DNA from: Muriicola sp041358175
GTDB lineage: Bacteria > Bacteroidota > Bacteroidia > Flavobacteriales > Flavobacteriaceae
Length of the DNA: 64,000 nucleotides
Direction of reading: 5' to 3'
NCBI RefSeq assembly: GCF_041358175.1
Contig: NZ_JBGKBE010000002.1
Span: 372,001-436,000, forward strand
A program made the translations under genes and the position numbers. Below the pieces are notes generated by a model, which worked only from the letters and a program-made list of their open reading frames with translations, did not search any database and was not told where the DNA came from. Shown piece after piece: positions 1 to 8,856 of this stretch (the first letter of the stretch is position 1; every line of letters starts with the position of its first letter).

Positions 1-1
1 A

Positions 2-847
2 TATTTAAAGAAAAGCGGGTTGTATGTAATGAACTTTAGTCTTAACGCCTCTAGTTTTCACTTCCAGACCAATTCGCGATACAGTACGATCACCCCTGCC
101 GTGGGACTCGGTTGGCGTCCTGATGATTTAATTTCCAACGAACGAAAGTCCCTCGTTTTCCGATACGTGAATGTTCTGCGGGATATAGACCCCTCCCTGA
201 CCATAGAGACCGATCCTGATTACAGTGTATTCAATATGCGATACAACCATTATAACAATGGGATTATCAACTTCTTCTCCTGGTTTATGGACGCCCAGTA
301 TTCGGCCGATTTTGCCAAGTTGGCGCTTAATTTTGAATACAGGAAATTGTTTGATAATAACAGGCAACTCAACCTGAGATTTTTTGCCGGTAAGTTTCTC
401 AGGAATGAGACCAATTCTGATTTCTTCAGTTTTGCCCTGGACAGACCTACAGATTATTTGTTTGATTACAATTATCTGGGACGATCTGAAGAATCAGGTA
501 TCACCAGTCAGCAAATTATCATTGCCGAGGGCGGATTTAAATCCCAACTCGAAAATCCCTTTGCTAATGATTGGATAACTACGGTCAATGCCAGTTTTAA
601 CCTCTGGCGCTGGATAGAGTTATACGGAGATCTTGGGTATGTAAGAAACCGGGGGATGGATCCGAGGTTTGTATACGATTCCGGGGTTCGATTAAATCTG
701 GTTACAGATTATTTCGAGCTGTATTTCCCGCTTTATTCGAATAACGGTTGGGAAATTGCGCAACCTGATTATGATGAAAAGATTCGTTTTGTAGTGACGC
801 TCAGTCCCAGAACACTTATCGGACTGTTTACTCGAAAGTGGTTTTAG
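2..847 (+). CDS. C-terminal part of a large outer-membrane/peptidase-type protein (5' end outside window)
   Basis: The frame is open from base 2, so the true start lies upstream. The visible 280 or so residues alternate polar and aromatic residues in beta-strand style (many Y, F, W, N, R). They contain the stretches NNRQLNLRFFAGKF and LDRPTDYLFDYNYLGRSE and end in a strand with terminal F. I associate this tail with the long flavobacterial gluzincin/M1-type aminopeptidases that carry a barrel-like C-terminal region; the catalytic HExxH part would lie outside the window. The family call rests on recalled resemblance, and any outer-membrane barrel protein is an alternative. No neighbour upstream is visible; the next gene starts 156 bases downstream. 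Confidence 0.5.
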   Translation, partial: YLKKSGLYVMNFSLNASSFHFQTNSRYSTITPAVGLGWRPDDLISNERKSLVFRYVNVLRDIDPSLTIETDPDYSVFNMRYNHYNNGIINFFSWFMDAQYSADFAKLALNFEYRKLFDNNRQLNLRFFAGKFLRNETNSDFFSFALDRPTDYLFDYNYLGRSEESGITSQQIIIAEGGFKSQLENPFANDWITTVNASFNLWRWIELYGDLGYVRNRGMDPRFVYDSGVRLNLVTDYFELYFPLYSNNGWEIAQPDYDEKIRFVVTLSPRTLIGLFTRKWF

Positions 848-956
848 ATATTAAATTATTCTTATTTTTTTCTCCAAAAACTTTTCTTCTTTTAATTAAT
901 TGGGCAATTCATAGCTTTTTATTGACAAATTGTTAATGATTATCCCTTCTTTTCTA

Positions 957-987
957 TTGTAAAAATCCTCAGTTTTTGATATTTTCG
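957..987 (+). promoter_or_regulatory. Candidate Bacteroidota promoter for the E1 dehydrogenase gene
   Basis: TTG at 957-959, a 20-base spacer, then TATTTTCG at 980-987, one mismatch from the Bacteroidota -7 consensus TAnnTTTG. Transcription would begin about ten bases before the ATG at 1004, giving a very short leader. Identified by eye only. Confidence 0.4.
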
Positions 988-1003
988 TAGAAATTTTCCG
1001 ACT

Positions 1004-3415
1004 ATGAACCCTGATCTTCAAACCAGCGAGGATATTTCCTTTGATGAATTTCGCAAGCAGATCTTCTACGATTATGAAATCGCAGTCATGAGTCGGGAAT
1101 GCAGTCTTCTCGGAAGGCGGGAGGTTCTTACCGGCAAAGCTAAATTTGGAATCTTCGGAGACGGGAAAGAATTGCCTCAACTCGCGATGGCACGATCTTT
1201 TAAGGATGGTGATTTCCGCAGTGGCTATTACCGGGATCAGACTTTTATGATGGCACTTGGACTGCTTTCTCCCAAAGAATTTTTCCACGGCCTTTATGCC
1301 ACTACTGATATTGAGAAAGAGCCCATGAGCGCCGGCCGGCAAATGGGGGGACATTTTGGTACGTTCAGCCTTCAGGAAGATGGAAGTTGGAAAGACCTTA
1401 CTGCTCAAAAGAATAGCAGCCCTGATATTAGCCCGACTGCCGGCCAGATGCCCCGTTTACTCGGACTCGCACTTGCCTCCAAGATTTATCGAAATGAAAA
1501 ATCAATCAAAGGGGATAATTTTTCAAATAACGGGAATGAAGTCGCCTGGGGAACCATAGGGAATGCCAGTACTAGTGAAGGACATTTTTTTGAAACCTTC
1601 AATGCTGCAGGTGTACTTCAGGTACCTATGGTAATAAGTGTCTGGGATGATGCCTATGGCATTTCTGTTCCTGCAAAGTATCAGACCACCAAAGAAAATA
1701 TTTCCGAGATCCTAAAAGGGTTTCAAAGAACCGAAGAGGAAGCAGGCTATGAAATTCTCAGGGTAAAAGGCTGGGATTACACCGCACTTATCCACGCTTA
1801 TGAAAATGCCTCTGATATAGCCAGGGAAGAACATGTCCCCGTTTTGATCCATGTTACTGAACTTACGCAACCACAGGGCCACAGTACGTCGGGATCGCAT
1901 GAAAGATACAAGTCGGATGAAAGGCTGGCCTGGGAGAAGGAAAATGATTGCAACAAACGGTTCAAAGAATGGATTCTATCCAATAAAATTGCCACAGAAG
2001 AGGAATTAGCGGCACTGGAGAAAAGGATAAAGACGGAAATCAGAATGGCCAGAAAGGACGCCTGGAATGAATTTCTCAATCCGCACAAAGAAGACAAGAA
2101 ACAACTGGTTAGTCTCCTCGGTGCGTTAGAGCAAAGCAGTCCCAATAAAGTCTTTATAAATAAGGTTAAAAATGACCTGATCGCTATTGAAGAACCCCTG
2201 AAAAAGGATCTGGCTTCCCATGCCCGAAAGGCACTCAGGTATGTTCTCGGAGAAGAAACAACTCAGAAAACGTCTCTTCAACAATGGATTTCTGATTACC
2301 TCGGGAGAAATCAACATCATTTCAGTTCACATTTGTACAGCGAACTCCCTACAAATGCTACTAACATTTCTGAAATTAAAGCCACTTACGCGGAAAATCC
2401 GGAATCGGTTGATGGCCGAATTATACTCAGGGATAATTTTGACGCCTTGTTCTCCAAATACCCTCAGGTACTCATTTTTGGAGAAGATAGCGGGGCTATA
2501 GGAGATGTGAATCAAGGACTGGAAGGTCTGCAGAAGAAATACGGAAAATTAAGGGTTTCCGATACAGGGATACGCGAAACTACCATCATCGGACAAGGAA
2601 TAGGCATGGCACTCCGAGGGCTGAGGCCTATTGCTGAAATCCAGTATCTCGATTATCTGATGTATTGTCTGCAAACCCTGAGTGATGACCTGGCGACTTT
2701 ACTCTACAGAACCGTTGGAAAACAAAAAGCCCCTTTAATAGTGCGCACACGTGGGCACAGGCTGGAAGGCATATGGCACTCTGGTTCGCAGATGGGAGGA
2801 ATAATACATCTGCTCAGGGGGATGTATATCCTTGTGCCCCGGAACATGACAAAGGCTGCCGGGTTTTACAACACCCTTCTTAAAAGTGACGAACCCGCCC
2901 TGGTTATCGAAAGCCTCAACGGTTATCGTCTTAAGGAACCCAAACCTTCTAACCTGGGAGAATTATGTACTCCCATAGGCCGTGTTGAAACGGTTAAAGA
3001 AGGTAGCGATATCACAGTATTGTCTTATGGGTCTACTCTGAGAATAGTAATGGAAGTAGCCAGTGAGCTGAAGGAGGTAGGTATTGATGCAGAGATTATT
3101 GATGCCCAGTCCCTACTGCCTTTTGATCTTGAAAAAGATGTCCTTAGAAGCATACAGAAAACGAATCGTCTCTTGATAGTTGATGAGGATGTACCCGGAG
3201 GATGTGCGGCCTATCTTATGCAGGAGATCATTGAAAAACAGGGAGCTTTTCAATACCTTGACAGTCCGCCGCAGACGCTGAGTGCTAATTCACACCGCCC
3301 CGCCTATGCATCCGATGGAGATTATTTTTCAAAACCCAATGCCGAAGATATTTTTGAAAAAATTTACCAAATTATGCACGAGGTAAATCCTACAGACTAT
3401 CCAAGCCTTCGTTAA
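1004..3415 (+). CDS. 2-oxo acid dehydrogenase E1, fused alpha and beta subunits
   Basis: Thiamine-diphosphate-dependent decarboxylase component of a branched-chain or related 2-oxo acid dehydrogenase complex. Residues about 20-400 form the alpha (PP-binding) half: GRREVLTGKAKFGIFGDG near the start, the YYRDQT segment, and the cofactor/Mg stretch GNASTSEGHFFETFNAAG. Residues about 460-795 form the beta half: FGEDSGAIGDVNQGLEGLQ, SDTGIRETTIIGQGIGMALRG and IVRTRGHRLEGIWHSG, then the transketolase C-terminal fold. In most bacteria these halves are separate genes; the about 800-residue fusion is usual in Flavobacteriia. The lipoyl E2 and E3 are not nearby, so the complex must be assembled from distant loci. 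Substrate preference is inferred; pyruvate cannot be excluded. Confidence 0.85.
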   Translation: MNPDLQTSEDISFDEFRKQIFYDYEIAVMSRECSLLGRREVLTGKAKFGIFGDGKELPQLAMARSFKDGDFRSGYYRDQTFMMALGLLSPKEFFHGLYATTDIEKEPMSAGRQMGGHFGTFSLQEDGSWKDLTAQKNSSPDISPTAGQMPRLLGLALASKIYRNEKSIKGDNFSNNGNEVAWGTIGNASTSEGHFFETFNAAGVLQVPMVISVWDDAYGISVPAKYQTTKENISEILKGFQRTEEEAGYEILRVKGWDYTALIHAYENASDIAREEHVPVLIHVTELTQPQGHSTSGSHERYKSDERLAWEKENDCNKRFKEWILSNKIATEEELAALEKRIKTEIRMARKDAWNEFLNPHKEDKKQLVSLLGALEQSSPNKVFINKVKNDLIAIEEPLKKDLASHARKALRYVLGEETTQKTSLQQWISDYLGRNQHHFSSHLYSELPTNATNISEIKATYAENPESVDGRIILRDNFDALFSKYPQVLIFGEDSGAIGDVNQGLEGLQKKYGKLRVSDTGIRETTIIGQGIGMALRGLRPIAEIQYLDYLMYCLQTLSDDLATLLYRTVGKQKAPLIVRTRGHRLEGIWHSGSQMGGIIHLLRGMYILVPRNMTKAAGFYNTLLKSDEPALVIESLNGYRLKEPKPSNLGELCTPIGRVETVKEGSDITVLSYGSTLRIVMEVASELKEVGIDAEIIDAQSLLPFDLEKDVLRSIQKTNRLLIVDEDVPGGCAAYLMQEIIEKQGAFQYLDSPPQTLSANSHRPAYASDGDYFSKPNAEDIFEKIYQIMHEVNPTDYPSLR

Positions 3416-3477
3416 GTTGTTGTTTCTTTTTCTGTCTCTGATAAATATTATATGTTTAGAGAGCTTAAGAAACTCCT

Positions 3478-5721
3478 ATGGGGATAAATAACATCCTGAA
3501 AGAACATTACAAGCTACAACTTAACTCGGTTTCCAGGCTGGAAGGCTATGGAAGTACGAATTATAAGGTTGAGGCCAAAGAAGGTAATTTTATTCTGAAA
3601 ATATACCAGAATTCCATCCGTATAAAAAAGGAACTCCTTGCCGAAGAACGGGTACTACTACAATTAAATACCTTAAAGATTAATAGTTTCCCAAAAGGGA
3701 TAACAACCACCTCGGGAGAAGTATTTGTTGAAGAAAGCGGAAATATTTACAGGTTGTTAACTTTTGTGGAAGGGTCATTTTTAGGAGAAGTACCCCACAC
3801 CCCTGCCCTGATGGAATCATTCGGCAGTTTTTTAGGTAAAATGGACCTCAAATTAATTACCCATCAGGAAGAAGTATTTGAGGCCAGAGAAATTCCCTGG
3901 GACCTCAGACATCTCCATTTATCAAAGCCCTTGCTTCAATTTATCCCAAATCCCTCTGATCGAAACCTCGTTTCATATTTCATGTTACAATTTAGGGAAC
4001 ACCTTGTCCCATTTGCAGATCAGTTTCGCAAAAGTCTTATTCACAATGACGGAAACGACTGGAATGTACTTACAGACCGTAATAAAGTAACAGGGATTAT
4101 CGATTTTGGGGATATGTGTCATACCTGGTTGGTCAATGAGGTGGCCATTGGGATGACCTACGCCATGATGCAAAAAGACCTTCCTATGGTTTCAGGGCTC
4201 AAGGTTCTCAAAGGATATCACCGGCAACTCCCACTGACCGAATCGGAATGCGACAGTCTTTACTACCTCATTGCCGCAAGGCTCTGCATCAGCGTTTGCC
4301 AGTCGGCATTCAATAGTCGGGAAAATCCCCAATCGGAATATATAACAATCAGTGAGAAGGGAGCCTGGAAATTGCTTTATCAGTGGTTGAGGATTAGTCC
4401 AATTCATGCGAAAAGAAAAATTAGAGGAGTATGTGGTTTTCCAAATACCACACCAGTTACCGGGACAGCCTTGCTGGAACATCGACAAAAACACTTTGGT
4501 AAAAATCTTTCCCTCAGCTATAAAAATCCCATTCATATGGTGGGTGCGGCGTTTCAGTATATGTATGATGCGGAAGGAAACACCTTTCTTGATGCCTATA
4601 ACAATATTATGTTGGTGGGCCATTGCCATCCACATGTAGTGGAAGCCGGGCAAAAAGCTATGGCAACATTAAATACCAATACCCGATATATCTACAATGC
4701 CTTGCGTAACTACAGCGATGCCTTGCTCAGAAGATTTCCGGAACCCCTGAATAAAGTCTACTTCGTTAATTCAGGAAGTGAAGCAACCGATCTGGCCATC
4801 AGAATGGCCAGAGCCCATACACTGAAGAAAAAGATTATGGTCCTTGAACACGGCTACCATGGACATACACAGGCGGGAATGGAGATTAGTTCTTATAAAT
4901 ACAGTGCTGACACCGGAAATGGGAAGCCAGAGGACACACTTCAAACCCCAATACCCAAGGTGTATGGAAGTTCATGGGAAAACGATGGGAGTGCCGGTGC
5001 CGCCTATGCACAAAATGCACTGGAACTGATAGAAAAGCATTCGGGCAGCATTGCTGCCTTCATTGCTGAACCAATAGTGGGGTGTGGCGGGCAGGTTCCT
5101 TTAGCCAAGGGCTATCTCAATGCGATTTATCCTGCGATCAGGGAGCAGGGTGGAATCTGTATAAGCGACGAAGTGCAGGTTGGTTTTGGGAGGCTTGGAG
5201 AAGTTTTCTGGGGTTTTGAACTATACGACGTCATCCCTGATATCGTTGTGATTGGGAAACCCATGGGGAATGGACATCCTATGGGAGCTGTAATAACCAC
5301 CAGCAAGATCGCCTCTTCCTTTGAAAAGGGACCGGAATTTTTTAGCTCTTTTGGTGGGAATCCCGTTTCATGTGCAATCGGACTTGCAGTTCTGGAGGTC
5401 ATCGAGAATGAAAAGAAACAGGAACACGCCCTACAGACCGGAGAATACCTAAAAAAGAAATTACAGGCCTTGCAAATAAAACATAAGACCATCGGTGATG
5501 TCAGAGGTCATGGATTATTCCTGGGGATGGAAATGATTGATGAAAAAGGGCAACCCAATACAAAATTAGCCGGGTTTTTAAAGAACAGATTAAGGGAGCA
5601 ATTCATATTAGTAGGTACTGATGGCCCTTATGATAATGTCATGAAAATAAAACCTCCCCTGGCGTTTAATACGTCCGATGTTGATGAACTAGTCGCACAA
5701 ATTGATACTATTCTTTCCTAG
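3478..5721 (+). CDS. Bifunctional APH-type kinase / class III aminotransferase-fold phospho-lyase
   Basis: Residues about 20-300 are an aminoglycoside-phosphotransferase/homoserine-kinase-like kinase, with the catalytic loop HNDGNDWN from His189 and the metal motif IIDFGD after it. Residues about 320-747 are a class III PLP enzyme: NSGSEATDLAIRMAR, GYHGHT, ISDEVQVGFGR, and the PLP lysine Lys594 in IGKPMGNGHPMGA. That lysine context is typical of the AGXT2L group (ethanolamine-phosphate and phospho-hydroxylysine phospho-lyases) rather than true aminotransferases. The likely job is to phosphorylate an amino alcohol and then eliminate phosphate and ammonia from the product. The M23 peptidase domain found in some longer relatives is absent. 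A TATGTTTA -7-like element at 3451-3458 suggests its own promoter. Confidence 0.8.
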   Translation: MGINNILKEHYKLQLNSVSRLEGYGSTNYKVEAKEGNFILKIYQNSIRIKKELLAEERVLLQLNTLKINSFPKGITTTSGEVFVEESGNIYRLLTFVEGSFLGEVPHTPALMESFGSFLGKMDLKLITHQEEVFEAREIPWDLRHLHLSKPLLQFIPNPSDRNLVSYFMLQFREHLVPFADQFRKSLIHNDGNDWNVLTDRNKVTGIIDFGDMCHTWLVNEVAIGMTYAMMQKDLPMVSGLKVLKGYHRQLPLTESECDSLYYLIAARLCISVCQSAFNSRENPQSEYITISEKGAWKLLYQWLRISPIHAKRKIRGVCGFPNTTPVTGTALLEHRQKHFGKNLSLSYKNPIHMVGAAFQYMYDAEGNTFLDAYNNIMLVGHCHPHVVEAGQKAMATLNTNTRYIYNALRNYSDALLRRFPEPLNKVYFVNSGSEATDLAIRMARAHTLKKKIMVLEHGYHGHTQAGMEISSYKYSADTGNGKPEDTLQTPIPKVYGSSWENDGSAGAAYAQNALELIEKHSGSIAAFIAEPIVGCGGQVPLAKGYLNAIYPAIREQGGICISDEVQVGFGRLGEVFWGFELYDVIPDIVVIGKPMGNGHPMGAVITTSKIASSFEKGPEFFSSFGGNPVSCAIGLAVLEVIENEKKQEHALQTGEYLKKKLQALQIKHKTIGDVRGHGLFLGMEMIDEKGQPNTKLAGFLKNRLREQFILVGTDGPYDNVMKIKPPLAFNTSDVDELVAQIDTILS

Positions 5722-5725
5722 ATTA

Positions 5726-5755
5726 TTGTTTTTTTCTAAAATTATTTTACATTTA
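5726..5755 (+). promoter_or_regulatory. Candidate Bacteroidota promoter for the DoxX gene
   Basis: TTG at 5726-5728, a 19-base spacer, and TACATTTA at 5748-5755 (seven of eight matches to TAnnTTTG). The ATG follows at 5779. Confidence 0.4.
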
Positions 5756-5778
5756 GTTAACATATCCCCAACAGAATC

Positions 5779-6156
5779 ATGAAAAATAACCTGCAAGTTA
5801 ATATCGGTCTGGCATTTTTGAGAATATCGGCTTCTGCCATGATGCTCACCCACGGATACCCTAAATTTCAAAAATTACTCTCCGGAGATTTCGAATTTGG
5901 AGATCCCCTTGGCCTGGGTGCGACTCCTACTCTTTTTTTAGCAATAATAGGCGAATTCATTTGTCCTATCCTGGTGATGATCGGATTTAAGACCCGATGG
6001 GCTGCCTTACCAACGGCTATTACTATGGCGGTTGCTGCATTTGTTGCGCACGCACAGGACCCGTTTGGCACTAAGGAAAAAGCACTTCTTTTTCTTACGG
6101 TATTTATTACAATTATCCTATTAGGACCGGGTAAATACAGTATCGATAAGAAATAA
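5779..6156 (+). CDS. DoxX family inner-membrane protein
   Basis: A 125-residue protein with four predicted membrane helices. It opens with the DoxX-like sequence GLAFLRISASAMMLTHGYPKF, followed by GEFICPILVMIGFKTRWAAL and a final helix before a short basic tail. DoxX proteins are linked to respiratory or redox functions, but this branch has no fixed role. It ends three bases before the stop of the convergent holA gene. Confidence 0.8.
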   Translation: MKNNLQVNIGLAFLRISASAMMLTHGYPKFQKLLSGDFEFGDPLGLGATPTLFLAIIGEFICPILVMIGFKTRWAALPTAITMAVAAFVAHAQDPFGTKEKALLFLTVFITIILLGPGKYSIDKK

Positions 6157-6159
6157 GGC

Positions 6160-7164
6160 CTACATAATTTTTACCAGGAGTTCTTTCAGCAGGTCGGCCT
6201 GACTGATATTGTACGCGCCTACCCCCTTGCCTTTCATATCCAGTTCTCTGAGGTAAGAAACCACTTTACTCGATTTTTTCATGGAATAATTCCGTGCTGC
6301 GGTTTGGAATTCGTCCACAAAATAAGGATTGATCCTCAGTGCACTTGCTACATTCCTGGCCGAATGGTCATTCAGGCCATGATACTGCAGCAGTTGGGTA
6401 AAAAAGGTATGAAGCAGGGATATGGTTACCACAAAGGGATTGTCCTTTGGATTTTGTGCGAAATACGTTATGATTTTTGTGGCTTTGAGAATATCCTTTT
6501 CCCCAATAGCCTTTTTAAGTTCGAAATTATTATAATCCTTACTGATCCCGATATGCTTCTCAATGATTTCAGGTGTTATCTCTGTATTTTGCGGGAGAAC
6601 AACAGACAATTTATCTAGTTCGTTATTGATTCGACTCAGATCGGTTCCTAAAAATTCCACCAAAAGAATGGAAGCCTTATACGAAATGGGATACCCTTTC
6701 GTCTTCAGTATTTTCCGAATCCACTCAGATACCTGGTTTTCATATAATTTCTTGCTTTCAAAAACATGTCCATTCGGAGCTTTAAGAAGCTTATGCAATT
6801 TTTTACGCTTGTCCAGTTTTTTGTATTTATAACAAATGACAAGCACAGTAGAAGGTTGTGGATTCTCTGCGTAGGATGCCAATTGTTCAATGGTTCGCGA
6901 CAGATGCTGGGCTTCCTTTACAATAATCACCTGTCGTTCAGACATCATGGGGAAGCGTTTGGCATTGGAAACTATATCGTCTACGGTTACTTCTTTCCCG
7001 TAAAGCACCATCTGGTTAAACCCTTTTTCTTCTTCAGACAGTACATTTTTACTGATGTATTCAGCGATTCTATCAATGTAGTATGCCTCCTCCCCCATCA
7101 GGAAATAGATCGGTTTGATCTCGCCTTTTCGAATCTCATCAATAAGCCGCTTTACTTCTTCCAT
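6160..7164 (-). CDS. holA: DNA polymerase III subunit delta
   Basis: The delta subunit of the clamp-loader complex, which opens the beta sliding clamp during replication. The 334 residues match the family length. The N-terminus (EIRKGEIKPIYFLMGEEAYYIDRI) is the typical degenerate AAA+ P-loop region, followed by FPMMSERQVIIVKEAQHL and the C-terminal helical collar domain. Only 26 bases separate its start from the divergent nuclease-fold gene at 7191. Confidence 0.9.
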   Translation of the reverse strand: MEEVKRLIDEIRKGEIKPIYFLMGEEAYYIDRIAEYISKNVLSEEEKGFNQMVLYGKEVTVDDIVSNAKRFPMMSERQVIIVKEAQHLSRTIEQLASYAENPQPSTVLVICYKYKKLDKRKKLHKLLKAPNGHVFESKKLYENQVSEWIRKILKTKGYPISYKASILLVEFLGTDLSRINNELDKLSVVLPQNTEITPEIIEKHIGISKDYNNFELKKAIGEKDILKATKIITYFAQNPKDNPFVVTISLLHTFFTQLLQYHGLNDHSARNVASALRINPYFVDEFQTAARNYSMKKSSKVVSYLRELDMKGKGVGAYNISQADLLKELLVKIM

Positions 7165-7190
7165 CGAAAAAAAATCATCAAATTTGCACC

Positions 7191-7646
7191 ATGGAAAACC
7201 TGAATTTTCCGGGCTATCAGTTTCGATTCAAAAATAGGGAAAATAAATCCCTGATCTTTGACATCATCCGTAAAAAATTCGTTGTTTATCAGCCTGAAGA
7301 ATGGGTTCGACAACATGTATTACATTACCTGATTTCAGATAAAAAATATCCGGCAAGCCTCATTAATGTTGAAAAGCAGATACGGATTAATTCCTTGCCC
7401 AAACGTGTTGATGTCGTTGTGTATACACCGCAGGGCGAAATAGAAATACTCGTTGAATGCAAAGCCCCGGAAGTGAAGATATCAAAAGATACATTCGATC
7501 AGATAGCCCGTTACAATATGGATCTTAGGGCACGGTATCTTATGGTCACCAACGGATACAGTCATTATTTCTGCCAGATGGATTACGCCCGATCGACCTA
7601 TATCTTTCTGGAGGAACTTCCTTCGTATACACCAAATAGCAAGTAG
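7191..7646 (+). CDS. Stand-alone type I restriction R-subunit N-terminal-like nuclease-fold protein
   Basis: 151 residues matching the HsdR N-terminal domain (HSDR_N_2 type) with no helicase portion. The PD-(D/E)xK signature is visible as RVDVVVYTPQGEIEILVECKAP, giving Asp, then Glu and Lys in ECK. QHVLHYLI and a preceding E-W match the domain's first helix. No hsdM or hsdS lies nearby, so this is not a restriction system; a divergent pairing with holA suggests a housekeeping role, which is inference. The ATG is four bases after CAAATTTG, so the leader is very short or absent. Confidence 0.75.
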   Translation: MENLNFPGYQFRFKNRENKSLIFDIIRKKFVVYQPEEWVRQHVLHYLISDKKYPASLINVEKQIRINSLPKRVDVVVYTPQGEIEILVECKAPEVKISKDTFDQIARYNMDLRARYLMVTNGYSHYFCQMDYARSTYIFLEELPSYTPNSK

Positions 7647-7748
7647 TCCTCCCCTTCCGCCAAATAAATACATATGCAATTTATTTCTTTACTTTGTGGC
7701 CTTGCAAAATGCACCTCGGACTATGCCAGATAAACAGGAACTCTCAGC

Positions 7749-8753
7749 ATGTTAGATTTAGCCATTGTCATACTTAATTGGAATGGTGAAGCGCTGCTTG
7801 AGCGTTATCTCCCTTCGGTCATTGAATACTCCCAGGGAGCAAGGATCTACGTAGCAGATAATGCATCTACAGACGGATCTGTGGCGTTCTTAAAAAATAA
7901 TTATCCAGATGTAGGGGTTATTCAAAATAAAACCAATGCGGGATTTGCAGGAGGCTATAACGAGGCCCTGAAACACATTGATGCCGAAGTATACTGTCTG
8001 TTGAATTCCGATGTGGAAGTTACACCAGACTGGCTATTGCCGATAATGGAATTGTTTCAGCTAAAGCCGGAAGTTTCTATCATCCAGCCAAAAATCCTCG
8101 ATCTCCTGAGACCAGAATATTTTGAATATGCCGGTGCCGCAGGGGGATTCCTTGATTCACTTGGTTATCCCTTCTGCCGTGGAAGGATTTTTCAGGCCCT
8201 GGAAAAAGATAAGGGTCAGTACAATGACACAACCGAGATCTTCTGGGCTACCGGAGCCTGCATGTTTATCAGGAAGAAGGTCTTTGATGATCTTGGAGGA
8301 TTTGACGAGGATTATTTTGCGCATCAGGAGGAAGTTGATCTTTGCTGGAGGGCTCAGAACAAAGGGTATAAAGTGTACTATGTGGGTACTTCACAAATAC
8401 TACACCTTGGAGGATCTACCCTTAGTAATATGAATCCTAAAAAGACCTATTTGAATTTCAGGAATTCCCTTTTCTCCATTACCAAGAATCTCCCGCGAAG
8501 AAAGGCATTACTTATTATTGTGACGCGACTTCTACTGGACGGAATAGCGGCGCTTCGTTTTATCCTGCAGGGAAAAATGAACCACTGCCTCGCCGTTTTA
8601 AGAGCTCACCTGAGTTACTACAGACAGTTTCGGAAAATGTACAGAAAAAGAGAAAAAGCTGATTTTGTTGAAAAGTACTACCGAACAAAATCCATAGTGT
8701 GGTCTCACTACGTATATAGAGTGCGCAGTTTTAACAATTTAGTAAAAGATTAA
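7749..8753 (+). CDS. Family 2 glycosyltransferase
   Basis: A GT-A fold glycosyltransferase related to rhamnosyltransferases. It begins with VILNWNGEALLERYLPSVIE, then YVADNASTDGSV and NAGFAGGYNEAL. The metal-binding motif is LNSDVEV, and the acceptor-side sequence is GGFDEDYFAHQEEVDLCWRA. The C-terminal 70 residues are basic with a hydrophobic stretch that may bind the membrane. It probably acts in cell-surface polysaccharide synthesis; donor and acceptor are unknown. It stands alone, without other polysaccharide genes. Confidence 0.85.
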   Translation: MLDLAIVILNWNGEALLERYLPSVIEYSQGARIYVADNASTDGSVAFLKNNYPDVGVIQNKTNAGFAGGYNEALKHIDAEVYCLLNSDVEVTPDWLLPIMELFQLKPEVSIIQPKILDLLRPEYFEYAGAAGGFLDSLGYPFCRGRIFQALEKDKGQYNDTTEIFWATGACMFIRKKVFDDLGGFDEDYFAHQEEVDLCWRAQNKGYKVYYVGTSQILHLGGSTLSNMNPKKTYLNFRNSLFSITKNLPRRKALLIIVTRLLLDGIAALRFILQGKMNHCLAVLRAHLSYYRQFRKMYRKREKADFVEKYYRTKSIVWSHYVYRVRSFNNLVKD

Positions 8754-8786
8754 CAATGTTCATAAATAAGCGTATGGGCTATTGTA

Positions 8787-8794
8787 TAATTTTG
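8787..8794 (+). promoter_or_regulatory. Candidate -7 element for the OmpA lipoprotein gene
   Basis: TAATTTTG, a perfect TAnnTTTG match. It implies a leader of about 55 bases, A-rich near the ATG at 8857. No convincing -33 element was seen. Confidence 0.4.
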
Positions 8795-8856
8795 GGGTCA
8801 AATTGCGGCATAGCTTAGCAATAACAACAATTATAAAAATTAAACCATTTAATGAT

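Noticed and set aside
896..1408. 170-codon minus-strand frame opposite the E1 dehydrogenase gene
   Set aside because: Shadow of a clearly coding plus-strand gene. Its composition is basic and cysteine/proline-rich with no family pattern, and no promoter or ribosome-binding signal supports it.
7191..7646. Type I restriction-modification system
   Set aside because: Only the N-terminal nuclease-fold portion exists as a short separate gene. No hsdM, hsdS or helicase domain is present within 10 kb on either side.
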